From: Allodiplogaster sudhausi
Lineage: Eukaryota; Nematoda; Chromadorea; Rhabditida; Diplogasteridae
Length of the DNA stretch: 64,000 nt
Reading direction: 5' to 3'
Assembly: GCA_945643635.1 (NCBI GenBank)
Contig: CALZFC010000015.1
Coordinates: 2,022,501-2,086,500, forward strand
The position numbers and the translations under genes were made by a program. The notes under the pieces were generated by a model. The model was not told the origin of the DNA and searched no databases. It was given only the letters and a program-made list of their open reading frames with translations. Positions 45,901-58,009 of this stretch are shown in pieces. Numbering within the stretch: position 1 is the stretch's first letter; every line of letters begins with the position of its first letter.

Positions 45901-47839
45901 CGATTCAGTGATGAGCGAGTACACGGGGTGCAATGCGGGACCACGTCGTGACCCCGCGATGGCATCGTTGTCCCCTCCACGTCTTCGTCTCGAGCTGCCT
46001 CCTTCTCACTTCTCTTCTCCGAATTCATTCCTTCGCCGTCCATCCCAAATAAATCATCAATATGGTCAGACCTTAATGGCTAAGTGTTCTTGAAGACGTA
46101 AATGAAGAGGTTGACCGTTGAATGGTCACTTTGCCCTTTCTGCAGACAGAATTCCATTCCATCCATCATTAATCACCAATTGTTTTCGCGATTTCGCTTT
46201 TACCTTTTGCCGTCTGCACCATGCACCACTTGCCTCTTCTCTCTCTCTCCCCTTTCTCTTCATCATTCTCTCTCTCCATCTTTCTCTCTCTTTCTCTCTG
46301 TCCTTTTCTTTGCAGTCTCTCAGCAGCTGCTTCCTCTACCTCACCAAGGAGATCTTCACGCCTCCTCGAGTGGCCTTGCAGTTCTCGGCCAGCCATCCTC
46401 TCCCGCGTCTCCCCGTCTCCAGAGAAGACCTCAACTAACACTTGCTGAGAGCGAGCAGATCAAGTCAGCTGTTTAGGGAGGAACAGAGTTCTGATCAACT
46501 AATAAGATACGACTACAGACTTTAGAAATCGCACGAAAAGAAGTAATAAAAAAATTCCCTTTAAAATCTTATTGTGAGCATGCACCTACATACATGAAAG
46601 GGTATGTACACAGTCAAAACAATAAGATACATAGGGTGACTACTCCGGCTGTGAACGTGGAGTGCGACTGCGGACTGATAAAGAATGGAGTGATGCCTCC
46701 GCGAATTCCATCTCGGAAACTCTCAGAGTCAGGCTTTCAAAATATATTCTTTGTCAAGTCTAGGCATCAAGCAATTAGGTATTCGAACACTTCTTTATTG
46801 CAGCTCACGGCGCTTGCAGAATAATGTGATTCGCGAGAAATTGTATTTAGTTGACAGACCCATCAGCATAAATCTACCGGAGACCACTTCTGCTCTCACA
46901 GAACAGGTCTGATTCGCATGTCAAAACTTGTGCATTCATAAATCAGAATTGAATGTGTCTAATTGAGGAAGCTTCTTCCGTTGCGAACCTCGCTTTACCC
47001 CGTGGCTACCCTTCGTTTACTGCTCAACTCGTCGCTTCTTCTGCCAACAACCTCGCACCGGCCAGCAGTGTCTACACTGTCTCGGGGGATGTCCACTACA
47101 AGTGGAAGGTATGGATCTATCAAAAAGCATCCATTACTCTTTAACAGCTACTGTATTAGTAGCCACTTCTTCATTTGAATTAAGGTGAAACGACGATGCG
47201 ATGGCTCACGCTACGTGGTCAAGAGACCCATTCGATCTCAGGTTCGGATTCCTTTCTGCTGCACATATTGAGCCATTTTAGGAGGCGAAATACATAGTAA
47301 ATGAAATATATTCATATAGTTTATATTTTCTTTCTTAATTGTTGAGGTGCTAAAAAAGCGAGAAGCTCAGCTTGCGCGGGAGAGGCCCGGGCAGAGCACG
47401 GACGACGATGCTCTCAGTGGAGTCAGGGTCAGACTCTTTCGCACCATCTAATCTATTCTAGTGTTTGCATTGCAGCTCGGCCAGTTCTGGACGAGAGATG
47501 AGAGGAAGAAGCAGCTGGAGAGAGAGAAGGCGCGGCGGAGGAGGCAGCAGCAGAAGATCGCTGACGCCGAGGTGGCCGCCAGTGGAGAACAGGTCTCATA
47601 CTCTTTCAGCTCCCTTCTCTTGTTTGCTTTCTCTCTAGAATCCTGAGCTCTTCAAATGATTCCAGGCTATTCTGTCCCTGTCGGCAAAGAAGCAAAGGCG
47701 ACGGGCGGCTGATATGCTCTTGGATAACTTCACCACCACGCAAGAGTTCCTTGCACAGCGAAATCCGCCCTCAGACTCCACCAAAGCATCTTCGACGGTC
47801 TCTCCCGGGAAACCAGTGCCTACAGTAACCACTGTCTAG
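44690..47839 (+). CDS. PDZRN3/4-like protein, C-terminal part without RING and PDZ domains
   Basis: Exons recognised: 44690..44737, 44813..44873, 44921..45054 (LASLHREMASLRMECDRL), ~45151..45243 (SSAYNTGGESCRSESVTPE), ~45409..45554, ~45609..45720, a 46310-46470 exon (RRPQLTLAESEQIK), ~46802..46905 (REKLYLVDRPISINLPE), ~46960..47109 (VHYKWK), 47185..47241 (KRRCDGSRYVVKRPIR), 47347..47427 (AQLARERPGQSTDDDAL), 47476..47592 (LGQFWTRDERKKQLEREKAR) and 47666..47839. The tail, with its coiled coil and final VTTV, follows vertebrate PDZRN3/PDZRN4, E3 ligases with RING and PDZ domains that act at synapses and junctions. Those N-terminal domains are not seen upstream. The last four residues are a class I PDZ ligand. 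Either the gene is a shortened homologue or 5' exons were missed. Middle exon borders are approximate. Confidence 0.8.
45754..45899. repeat. (GA)n microsatellite in a PDZRN-like intron
   Basis: About 145 bases of GA repeat with AAA/CAA interruptions, between coding exons of the PDZRN-like gene. Confidence 0.85.
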
Positions 47840-47950
47840 CTGCGTCGGGTAGACTAAGAAATTATTATTTTTACGCATTCTCTCTGACGAACATTCTGCC
47901 TTGTCCATAATGTCTCCGAATTTCTTGTCAGTACAACGAATAAATATGGT

Positions 47951-50219
47951 TTATGAAATTACCAAAGATCTGGCATTTAAATGGCGGATTAGTCTGTCAA
48001 AAAAGAGCTCTAAGCCAAATGCGAAGAAGGCGACTGCGTTCAGGACTCCATACACTTCCAGTATTAGCCTAAGGAATTATACTTGACGCGGTATGCAAAT
48101 AATCAAGCCAACCTTATCTGAATTATTTTAATGGGCTTCTTGCTCGCCTGAGCATTGTGAAGAGAACGTGAATAAGATTGGTAGGGGGAAAAGTATTGAG
48201 ATCGCATTCTTGGATATGCAAGGTAGACTCCCGCCAATGCTCGATTCAAACGTTCTCGTAATCCGGGGATATTCCTGAACATGCTCTGAGGTATTAGTTC
48301 AGTTGTAATATCCACGAGTTAACGAATTCATCAACCAGCGGACGGCAGTATAAAATATGTTTAAAAATGCACTTTGTGACCGGCACGGAGAGAAACTCTG
48401 GCGCCATTGAGGTGTCTTTCACGAATAACAATATAGGCGATTTCGAAAGAGTGGCTACATCACTTCTAAAAAGGGTAGCTTTTTTTAAATCAATTTGTTA
48501 CACCGTACTTCCCAATACTATTTCCTACCACTTTTTTGTGAGAAAGTTTACAACAACAACTCTCTGTGAAACATAACAACAATAAGGGAAAACAAAACAA
48601 TGTGTACCTTATAAGATCATCATCGAATCCACTGACAGCCACTGTTAACTTTTCAAAAAGAGCATGATTGTATTGTTCGAAAGGATAGATGCTGAAGCTG
48701 CAATTATCACATATAACAATAAATTGTTGATTCATGCAGCCGCTCATTCAATCAGTTTAAAGTTTGAAAAGTCGAAATATTGAAATCTGGACAGTTTACA
48801 TATTGGCCAAATGTATGTAGCTTGGCTGATTAGATCTGAGTGTATTATCAGTTTCCCGGTTTTGGACACTACATTCTGGTCACAAACTGCAGTGGAACTT
48901 TCTTTTTCTAGATGGAACAGTGCGATATGTCGGAGAGTTGACAGTTTCGAGGCAAGTGTGTGAGAAAAAGCGTTAAAAAAAGAAAAGTGTGGTGAGGAAA
49001 AGAATTTCTACTGTGAGATTGGTGCATGCGCCACGCTGTAACAAAAGTTTAGGACATTCTTACAACTTTTACCCAGATAGTGACAAAGATCTAACCGATC
49101 AGCGAAGAGTTGCATTCTCTCGCATTGTCTTGGCTGGCAGAGCATCCATGGATTGTAGCCGTTATCAAAGGCAATACTTCGCCAGCCGTCAAACTCAATG
49201 GCGTCCAGCATCTGCAACTTATGAATGCACAATTGAAGGGGTCTCTGAATCGATTGCCTTATTGAAGGTGTGGAATTCGAATCCTTTCTTGACAACTGCC
49301 GTGAGGAGGACGCGCATTCTCGTGTCGTAGAAGACGTGAATGAAGAAAGAGCAGGAAACCCAGAATCCAACAAGCATAAACATTCCTGGCCCACGAGCGA
49401 TCTCGGAGCGCTGGAACTGGCGGAGAAGAGATGACAGACAGAACCTTCAAACCGGAATGAATATGAAGATAAAAAAATCTATTAGCATTGAATCGGAGAC
49501 CATGCCCAGTTGTGCAGTCGATGCAGATGCGGTCTTCCGTCGTCTTTCACCGATGGCTTGGACATCAGCGTGAGCAGTCCAGCAATCAAGAGCACCGTGC
49601 TCAAAACCGCAACGTAGACTTGCCAGCTGAAGACGTCGATCAAATAATCCTGCAGTATATTTCTGGAAAATGAATGCAAAATAAATATTTCGCTAGCATT
49701 TGATCTGCATGATATTAGGGGGCCAAAAAATAGCTACAGTTGGTTGAAAGGCGTCGTTCTCCAGGACAACGTAGCCAAAGACATTAAAGTTGACTGGAGT
49801 CGTAAAGTGAACGATCTCCTTTCTCTCCAGAGTCTCTCTTATCATCGTCACTCCAACGTCTGCGGATCCTGTTCATCATCTTATGGTTTCCTATCTCTCC
49901 CTGCATAGATTCGCAGAAGATGCAAACCATTTTGGAGCATTTCAAGCGTCTCAATTGGACCAGCGTCAACTCGTACAAGTTCTGCCGTGAGCCCGGCTGT
50001 TTTAATGACGGCATCAACAAACTCAACATCAACGCCTGGTCGTCGGCAAGACAATCGCCTGAAGGGAGTAAATGGGAAAGAAGCAAGAAAGTGAACGAAG
50101 ATAGTAACGATCATAACCCACCAGCAATTGCCAGCGAAGTTAGAGTATGGGAAGTTATGTCGATATCCGACGAGGCGAAGAGGGCGGCTGGCAATGGAAC
50201 CAGTTGACTGGTTCATCAC
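47951..50219 (-). CDS. Ionotropic-receptor-like channel, copy A
   Basis: Exons, high to low: 50122..50219 (RPLRLVGYRHNFPYSNF), ~49937..50061 (RRPGVDVEFVDAVIKTAGL), ~49743..49874 (SADVGVTMIRETLERK, ligand-binding lobe S1), ~49497..49663 (M1, VAVLSTVLLIAGLLTLM), ~49262..49446 (pore region SSLLRQFQRSEIA and M3 FWVSCSFFIHVFYDT), ~49090..49216 (MLDAIEFDGWRSIAFDNGY, lobe S2), ~48605..48710, ~48385..48477, ~48118..48290 and 47951..48083 (M4, VLNAVAFFAFGLELFF). This is the split periplasmic-binding-like ligand domain plus M1-pore-M3-M4 layout of glutamate/ionotropic receptors, with no amino-terminal domain. It would be a plasma membrane ligand-gated cation channel of unknown ligand. It is the 3' member of three tandem paralogues. 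No convincing signal peptide was found before the first exon. Confidence 0.82.
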
Positions 50220-50713
50220 ATTTCCAGCTTTTCAGTCTGTGGGTGCAGAGAAACGTATTTCCTCCGCTCGGAGAATGCAAAAGAAAAGAGATCTCCTCCA
50301 AGTCCAGCAGAATTGTGTTTGCTCTACCTCGCCACCAAAGACAGGGTTTATGAATTTTGCATGCTGCAACTTTTTGTGTTCTCCAAAGGATGTCGGGACA
50401 CGGCAAAGCACGCAGCCAACCATGCAACCTTCTTAGAATATCCCTTTATCAACTTTTCACGATTCCATTTTGAGGAATTTTCTCATCCATCGTACTGTTT
50501 GAAATATTTCCCGCCCTAACACAACCGTGAAGATAACAATTTCAAGGAGAACTAACTTTTCAAAAATATTCAGCAAAATCTATCAATTTCTAATTTAAAA
50601 ATTATTATATAACAACCATATAACAAGCGTTGTCGAGTTATTTATTTATGTAGTCGCTGTGCATGATCAATGATTGTTAACTGACAGCAAAAATTTTTTT
50701 TAAATATCTATTG

Positions 50714-52881
50714 CTATTTTAATTGTATATACAATCGTTTGAAAATAAGTTCGCAGCCAAATGCGAGGAGAGAGACGGCGGTCAACATTCCATACACTTC
50801 CAGAATCAGCCTAAAGCGAAGAGAGCAATTTTTATATCACCAAGATAAATCAGTGTGCTACTTATCTTTGGTTACGACACTAAGAATATTAGCATGCAAT
50901 GCAGCTCCGGGGGAACTTTTAATCAATCATAATATCACACCCAACTAATAAAACTTTAAAAGTTTGCGTTTCCTTTGCTTTAGAGAGTCTCGCTTTGATT
51001 ATTGAAGCATCTTACCTTATTTGATGGATTGAAATTGGTTTCTTGCTTGCTTGAGCATTGTGAACAGATCGAGTGTATGAGATATAGGGTGTCGCATACT
51101 GGGATCGAATGCGTGGATACGCCGAGTATACCACAGCCACTGCTCTATTTAGTCGTTCTCGCAATCCGCGGATATGCCTCAAGTTATTCTTGTTGCCGTA
51201 TGTGAGGATTCTAGAATCTTAATCAGTCGGTTCCGAAGGAAGCATTGCATTCACTTTGGACCGACGAAATGAATCTCAAACCTTGAAATAGCAATGGACA
51301 GAAACTCGGGAGCCATGGAAGTGTCGCGGACGAAAAGAAGAGTAGGCTCCTTTTCCAGAATCGACACATCCCCTCTGACGAAAAGACCAGGCCTTGCTTT
51401 TTCATCAGATGAATCCACCTACCTTATCATATCATCTTCGATGCCTCGAATTGCTACAGTCAAAGGTGCGTAGAGGTCGCTCTCGTAGGTTGGATCACCA
51501 TATGCATACGTTACAAAACTACAATCATATCGCATTATTCTTAGGATTCTTCATTTGATGGGCATGAGTTCAGAGAAAGAAAACATTTTACCGATGCATG
51601 ATTCGATTCATCCTTTCACACTGGTGAGGTTGACAGAGCATCCACGGATTGTAGCCTTTCTCGAAGGAAATACTGCGCCAACCACCATATTCGATAGCAT
51701 CCAACATCTAAGTTTGCTACTGTCGTTTGGCTTTCTTATATTCATCGATAAATATGTATTAAAAGTGAAACGACTAGATAAATGATCTTTGATCACGAAT
51801 GCTAGAGTAAGATGCCTTATCAAAGGTTGTGAACTCGAATCCCTTCTTGACAACCGCAGTGAGAAGAGCTCTCATTCTCGTGTCATAGAAGACGTGAATG
51901 AAGAAGGAGCACAAGATCCAAAAGCTCACAAGTACAAACATTCCAGGACCGCGAGCAATCTCAGAGCGCTGGAACTGGCGAAGCAGAGCAGACATACAAA
52001 ACCTTCGAGATTCTTATCTTTCTTGATGAATCAGTTTTCGAGAGACTAATTTGGAGTAAATGACATGAGATGCTAATTGGAAAAATATATGTATTACTTG
52101 GAAAAGAGACCATGCCCAATTGTGGTAACGTTGAAGATACTGTCGCCCGTCTTGGCGGAGGGATCCTATTGACATGAGAGTGAGGAGTGCGGCAACGAGG
52201 AGTACGGCTATGAGCACGGCAATGTACACTTCCCAGCTGAAGACATCAATGAGATATTCCTGCAGGACTCTTATGAGATATTAAAGAGTAAACACGAAAA
52301 TAATGGATTTTAATAGAAAGTCTCACCGTCGGCTGGAAGGCGTCGTCCTCAAGAACGAGGTAACCAAAGAAGTAAAAGTTAATTGGAGTTAGGAAATGCG
52401 CGAATCGTTGCCTTGCTATCGTTTCCCGTAGAATCGTCAATCCAACATCTGCGGTGCCTGCCATATGATATTCTATGATATTCAAAGGGTACGAACAACT
52501 AAACGCCCATTTTCCGTGGTGAATTTAGTTTTTCCCTGATAATCAGTACATGCGCTTGAATGATATTGCATAGGAATGTTTTTTACATACCATTATGTAG
52601 CATTTGAAGAATTTGAAATGGACCGGCGTCCATATGCAAGACTTCTCCAGTGAACCCGGCAGTTCGCAAGACGGCTTCTACGAACTCGACGTCTACCCCG
52701 GGCCGTGGGCAAGAAAGGCGCCTGAACGCCCCTCTCCTGCCCACGGCCCATTGCAAAGCGAAAAAAGAAAGGAATACTCTTTCACTTACCAACAAATTTG
52801 ATAGAAATTAGAGAATGGCGGGTTGTCCCGGTAGCCGACAAGTCGAAGAGGGCGACTTGTGAGTGGCCACGAAGAGTTCAT
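50714..52881 (-). CDS. Ionotropic-receptor-like channel, copy B
   Basis: Same exon plan as its neighbours. Pieces, high to low: ~52796..52881 (RPLRLVGYRDNPPFSNF), ~52595..52725 (RPGVDVEFVEAVLRTAGF), ~52330..52460 (TADVGLTILRETIARQR, FFGYLVLEDDAFQPT), ~52100..52255 (M1, EYLIDVFSWEVYIAVL), ~51820..52005 (ALLRQFQRSEIARGPGMF, M3 FWILCSFFIHVFYDTRMR), ~51595..51715, ~51425..51520, ~51285..51370, ~51010..51190 and 50714..50819 (M4, EVYGMLTAVSLLAFGCELI), with stop at 50714. It is most similar to copy C in the pore and M3. A hydrophobic open stretch near 53060-53150 on the same strand could be an upstream signal-peptide exon. Function as for copy A; ligand unknown. Confidence 0.82.
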
Positions 52882-53276
52882 CGCATGGTCAGCTAAGAGT
52901 CTGCTCACTGGTGAGCTCTCCTTCAGGGGCGGCAGAGAGAGGGAGGGCTCTCCTCCAGCCTGCCAGCTATGTGTTTGCACAATCTCCACAAGGACGGAGC
53001 AGTGTTGAATGTATTAAATATGAACAACGCCTCCTCCTTTCTAGATTTCTTCTTCTTACCTTTGGTGCTTAGATGGCATGAAGGAGCCAGCAGAATTGTA
53101 TGTATAAATGAAAGGAATGCGAAAAGAGAAGCAACAGATGCTCTAATAAAATTCAAAATGAGTAGCAGTGGTTGGCTTGCAGTGTTTGCAAAGTATCGGT
53201 ATGCACATACAATGTACATATGTACATATGTCGATAATTTATCTTGTGCAAGAAAATTTGTCTCGTGGAACTTTGT

Positions 53277-55160
53277 TTATTGCGCATCCATGGCCGTGGG
53301 CTTTGAAAGAATACGGCGTGAAAGTCGAAAGAAGATAAATTCGCAGCACAATGCAATGAAAGCAACAGCAGTAAATATTGCATACACTTCCATGATAAGC
53401 CTGAACCATCAATTGTATTATTGCGCATGGCCATTACATCCCACCTGATCTGAAGAATCGAAATGGGCTTCTTGCTGGCTTGAGCACTCTGGAGAGAGCG
53501 TGAATAGAATTTTAAAGGTGGTTTGTAACGAGAGAGCATGCGCGGGTAAGCAGGGTACACCACAGCCACTGCTCGATTCAGCGTCTCTCGCAATCCACGG
53601 ATGTGTCTGTAGTTTACGCAGTAACCGTTTGAGCAGCACATCACCCCAAGCATAGATTCATACCTAGTAATTGGGATTGATACCATCTGCGCTGCCAGTG
53701 AAGAGTCACGCACAAAAAGCATGATTGGCACCTTTTGGGCAACTACGACATCTCCCCTGGAAATACGAATTTCAGTGAACTGCCGCTTTGATCAGTAAAC
53801 TACATATTTGTTTGATGTACCGTAATCGATCTTCCTCGGTAGCACGCACGAGCACGGTCATTGGTGAGTAAAGAGCTTTCAGAAATTCTGGATCGTTCGG
53901 AGAGGGATACACGTCGAAACTGTTTTGACAAGTTAGTTCAGACTAAGTACAAAGATAAGATGACGGTAGGATGAATGGATGAATGGATGTACATACATAC
54001 CGATCAGAGAAGCGATGCATTCTCTCGCATTGGCGAGACTGGCAAAGCATCCACGGGATGTAGCCATTCTTGAATGAAATACTTCGCCATCCACCGAATT
54101 CTACAGCGTCAAGCATCTAAACTCATTCGATATAACAGTAGTTGCCATGAAGGATCTGCCTTGTCAAAACTGGTGAACTCAAATCCCTTCTTGACAACCG
54201 CAGTGAGAAGAGCTCTCATTCTCGTGTCATAGAAGACGTGAATGAAGAAGGAGCACAAGATCCAGAAGTTTAGAAGGACAAGCATTCCCGATCCTCGAGC
54301 GACTTCAGAAAGCTGGAACTGGCGTAAGAGGGCAGAAAGGCAGAACCTTCAAAGCATAAAATATGCATCAAGTATTAAGACGATATTTGAAGCCAAATAA
54401 ATGGGAAGATCGAGACCATGCCCAGTTGTGATAGCGGTGAAGATGAGAGCGTCCGTCATTGCGAATGGAGGCAACGGACATTAGAGTCAGAAGGGAGGCT
54501 ATGAGGAGTACGGTGGCTAGCACTACAGCATAAACCTCCCAGCTGAAGACATCGATGAGATAATCCTGCATTCAAGTATGCTATTGAGTTCTGATTTGTG
54601 ATATCGATTAGAGAAAAGAGACTTGCAGTTGGCTGAAAAACGTCGATCTCCAGAACAAGATAGCCAAAGGAAAGGAAGTATACCGGAATGGTAAAAAGCG
54701 CTAATTTGTGTCTGTCGAATGTGTGTCTCAGCATGGTGACCCCGACGTCTGCTGTTCCTGTTTGCAATGAATTCTGTCTTCACTGGGATCTCTCGAATGG
54801 TATCAGTGCAAATGAAGCTGCATATATTTGGATCACGAGCAGGAATGCTCGCTTCTCCGACATCCTAATTATGAGAGCAGTATCTAACCATTTTGAAGCA
54901 TTGAAAGAACTTCAGAGGGGCCGGCATCAATGTGTAAGACAACGCCGGCTAACTGGGCGGTACGCAAGACCGCCGAAACGAATTCAACTTCCACACCGGG
55001 ACGTGGACATGACAAATGCCTGAGAGAAGCAGCGGAAAACAAACAAAAAAAATATGAAAATTTACCAGCATTTTTCGCTGAAGTTCGAGAACAGATCGTT
55101 GGCCATGTAGCCGGCCAGCCGAAGAGTTCGGTTAGTGAGTGATGGAGACGCGGAGTTCAT
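53277..55160 (-). CDS. Ionotropic-receptor-like channel, copy C
   Basis: Pieces, high to low: ~55066..55160 (NRTLRLAGYMANDLFSNF), ~54895..55020 (CPRPGVEVEFVSAVLRTAQL), ~54626..54757 (TADVGVTMLRHTFDRHK), ~54410..54568 (M1, VVLATVLLIASLLTLMS), ~54165..54350 (SALLRQFQLSEVARGSGM, M3 FWILCSFFIHVFYDTRMR), ~53998..54116 (VEFGGWRSISFKNGYIPWM), ~53815..53920, ~53660..53757 (PIMLFVRDSSLAAQM), ~53445..53610 and 53277..53401 (M4, IFTAVAFIALCCEFIF). The exon pattern matches copies A and B one for one. The glutamate-receptor M3 signature SYTANLAAFLT is replaced by SFFIHVFYDTRMRALLT. This is the 5'-most copy of the array. Upstream sequence to 55440 shows no clear signal peptide exon. Confidence 0.82.
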
Positions 55161-55860
55161 GGCTGCCTTTCCGAACAGTGCTAGACTAAGTCAGTATGGT
55201 GAAGAGAGCAGAAGAGGAACAAACTCCGCGGCTGTTGTCTTCTGTTTACTCAGCCCCTTTTCCTGCAAGGAATGACTATATCAATTATACATAACTCTGA
55301 TGAAGCCTCCCTCATGACACACAAGAAAAAAAAACAACATCTCTGGAGACTGCCAGAAACGTCCAATAGTTCATGCATATCTTTCATGCATTTTGTCATC
55401 GCTACCTGACATATCGACGATAACAAGCAAATACGGAGCCCCAAAACTTGTAACTGTTTTTATTTTTTATTTCTTGCAAAACAAAAAGAATACAAAGATT
55501 ATCTGTGCCACTGCGTCACGTGTTACTTCGAAGAACCGTGACCGTTCGGTGATCATGAGGGAGGAATTGGCGAATATCGAAGGCACAAAATCATCAAAGA
55601 AGGCGTGGTGCCTGTTTGAGAGCAAAAATCAGGTTTTATCTTCTATTTTCGCCCGCCACCCTCACCAAAGAGAATTTGATGGATTGACCTTGTTTTTCAG
55701 TCTCTCATAATAGATAAGAAAGTGCGGAGAAGTTCAACTGTTCGCTAAGTCGTTCTCAATTCTGCAACAAAATCTCTCCAATTGTCTGCGGTGTTCACAA
55801 GTTGTGATTGGAATGTGAGGATAAAAGGAAGCCGGAGACGGCAAAGTGGAGAGGTCGCCA
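55161..55860. other. Intergenic region between receptor copy C and the thaumatin-like gene
   Basis: The two genes diverge here, so the promoters of both should lie in this 700 bases. The open frames (such as 55393-55710 on the plus strand) are not recognisable. Confidence 0.5.
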
Positions 55861-56946
55861 ATGAAGATGATCGCATTCCTTGTCACTATTGCATGCATTG
55901 GCTACGCATCGACAGCACGTATCGAGGTTTGTCAAAACATTTAGAATACTTTTCAAATATATATCAATTTTTAGAGTGAGAATAAATTGATATCTGAAAT
56001 GTGTTGAGATGATGAGCCGATGCCAATTTCCCATCTGGCCCGCGATCCTCGGCACGACGGTTCCTCTTGATGGAGGAGTAGAACTTGGAAAATGGAGAGA
56101 GCGAGAATTCGAAGTTCCGGACGACTGGGACGGAAGGATCTGGGTGAGGACGGGCTGCGGTGGAGAGGGAAAGAACTTCTACTGTGAGACTGGCGATTGC
56201 GGGGTGAGCAAAGCCGAGTTTAGCATGCAAAGTTACACTCACTAAACTTGTTCTCTCATAGAACGGCTTCTACTGCAACGGCTCTGGCTGGGAGGCACCG
56301 GCCACCGTAGCGGAGATCACTCTTGGGGCAGTCGACAAATACAGCGTATCACTAGTCGACGGATTCAACGTCCCCATCTACATTGAACCGAAATTCGCAA
56401 CGTATATCTACTGAAAAGGTAAGTGAAATCATTCCAAATTGAGTAAGAACTACTTCAACATTTTTTTCCTCAGTTGATAAAGTATTCCAGATACGAAAGC
56501 CTGTCAAAGAGCGGGTGCTTGTGTTCTTGACTTGAAAGCACTCTGTCCACCTCGACTGCGAGTCGTCAAGAATGGAGAGGTCTTAATTTCGAATTCTTTC
56601 GTTTCCCCTTATCAGGAGGTTTAATTCTTTGTTCTGTAGACGATTGGATGTAAGACGACTTGCGATGAATTCGACGACGATGCGTACTGCCAGCACACGA
56701 CTGCCCTCAGGGCACTCGGCAGCTCCTTCTATGGATACGCTTCCCTCTTCAAGGTTGGCAAGCTTGGGCATTGTTGGATCTCTCGATTAGGACTTGTAAT
56801 TGTTAGCTTATGGCCAGTCTTACTCCTTGCACTTGCAGACGGCATGCCCAACTGCCAAAGTGACATCGAGAGATCCGTCGGGAACATTTGAATGCACTGG
56901 AGGCTGGATGATGCCAAAGGTCATTTACAGGGTCATGTTCTGCTGA
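55861..56946 (+). CDS. Thaumatin-like secreted protein
   Basis: Exons: 55861..55926 (signal peptide MKMIAFLVTIACIGYASTA), 56009..56203 (CQFPIWPAILG, FEVPDDWDGRIWVRTGC, CETGDCG), 56262..~56402 (CNGSGWEAPATVAEITLG, VSLVDGFNVPIYI), ~56484..56579 (ACQRAGACVLDLKALCP), 56640..56753 (GCKTTCDEFDDDAYCQ) and 56839..56946 (ECTGG, ending VIYRVMFC). About 14 cysteines are seen, against 16 in canonical thaumatin-like proteins. The FxxWP, VPxxWxGRxWxRTGC and SLVDGxNxP landmarks are clear. Nematodes carry a family of these secreted proteins, some induced by infection; an antimicrobial or cell-wall-binding role is inferred. The strong donor at 56419 would include an in-frame TGA (56412-56414); using GTATAT at 56403 with an acceptor at about 56483 avoids it and stays in phase. 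Confidence 0.9.
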
Positions 56947-58009
56947 TTACGTTCTTTCATTTAACTCTGTACTGCTACGGGTACCTACGGTACGATCTTA
57001 TGTTTGTAATCATGACGATTTGGCAGAAGCTATGTAATGATCGATCTATTTGTACATTCGTTGAATGAGTCTTTCATCTTCTATGTTTGTGTGTGTAAAC
57101 TTGAATAGCTGTGAATCTCTTCACTTATCACAGAAAGATGACATCGCAGCAACATTCGATAAAGACATTCAGTATGAAATGAAACCACTCAGAACGAATG
57201 AAAGAATGAGCGAAGATTTAAGCAGACGCGAGGCGTAGGCGTGAGATATGAGCTGGAAGGAATCTGAGCGAGGACATTTAAAGAGAGGAAGGGGAGGGAG
57301 GGAAGATGCGGGTAAGCGGGAGTAAAGAGGTTTAAACCGCGTACAGCAAAGCGAAACCGACATTATCGGACATAGGCATGTGCATTATCAGAGAGTGCCA
57401 TCACAGAAACGGGCTGCCTCGAATTGGAGGCATAAAGAGGATTGTCACACGGATCAAGAATGTATCGGCGATGAAGGAGGAGATGGAGAAAGAATAATCT
57501 GAAGGTAGGCTTGGCAGAGCTTAGAGGCAAGAGAAATGCATCAGATGAGTTGAATCTGTCCTGGACTACGATAGCAGATAAAGCAGAGAACATTTAGACA
57601 CAACGAGCTGAAACCTATGATGTGAGAAAGAGCTGTCGAAAACAATTCAAGAGATTGACATTGAATTGTGAATACTGATTGGACACATTGTTAGTGAAGA
57701 AAAGGGGCACGGCCCTGAGAGCGAGGGCTAAGCGAGAGGGGAAGCTCACTGGTAGATCGAAGAGGCTAACAGCTGAGCGTAGCAGAGAAACTTTCTCCTT
57801 CTCCTCGGTTCTACCCAACTGTGACGCATACAGATTGATGGTACTTTATGTCTTTTGCGGCACTTAGGTAAAGTTGGCCATGTGACTGGTTCTTTGCAAG
57901 AATGTTTGCAAGATCGTCTCAGATAGGAATTCAAGGCAGAACCGGGTCGATGGGAGAGAAAGGGGGAAGTGGAGAACCAGAGATGTATGAAACAAATGGA
58001 ATGGTTCTC
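56947..58009. other. Convergent 3' intergenic region
   Basis: Lies between the stop of the thaumatin-like gene and the stop of the large minus-strand gene. No exon was recognised; the open frames are AT- or GA-biased and match nothing. Confidence 0.5.

Noticed and set aside
56412..56414. In-frame TGA in the thaumatin-like gene, taken at first as a pseudogene or readthrough signal
   Set aside because: Splicing from GTATAT at 56403 to an acceptor near 56483 removes it and keeps the frame.
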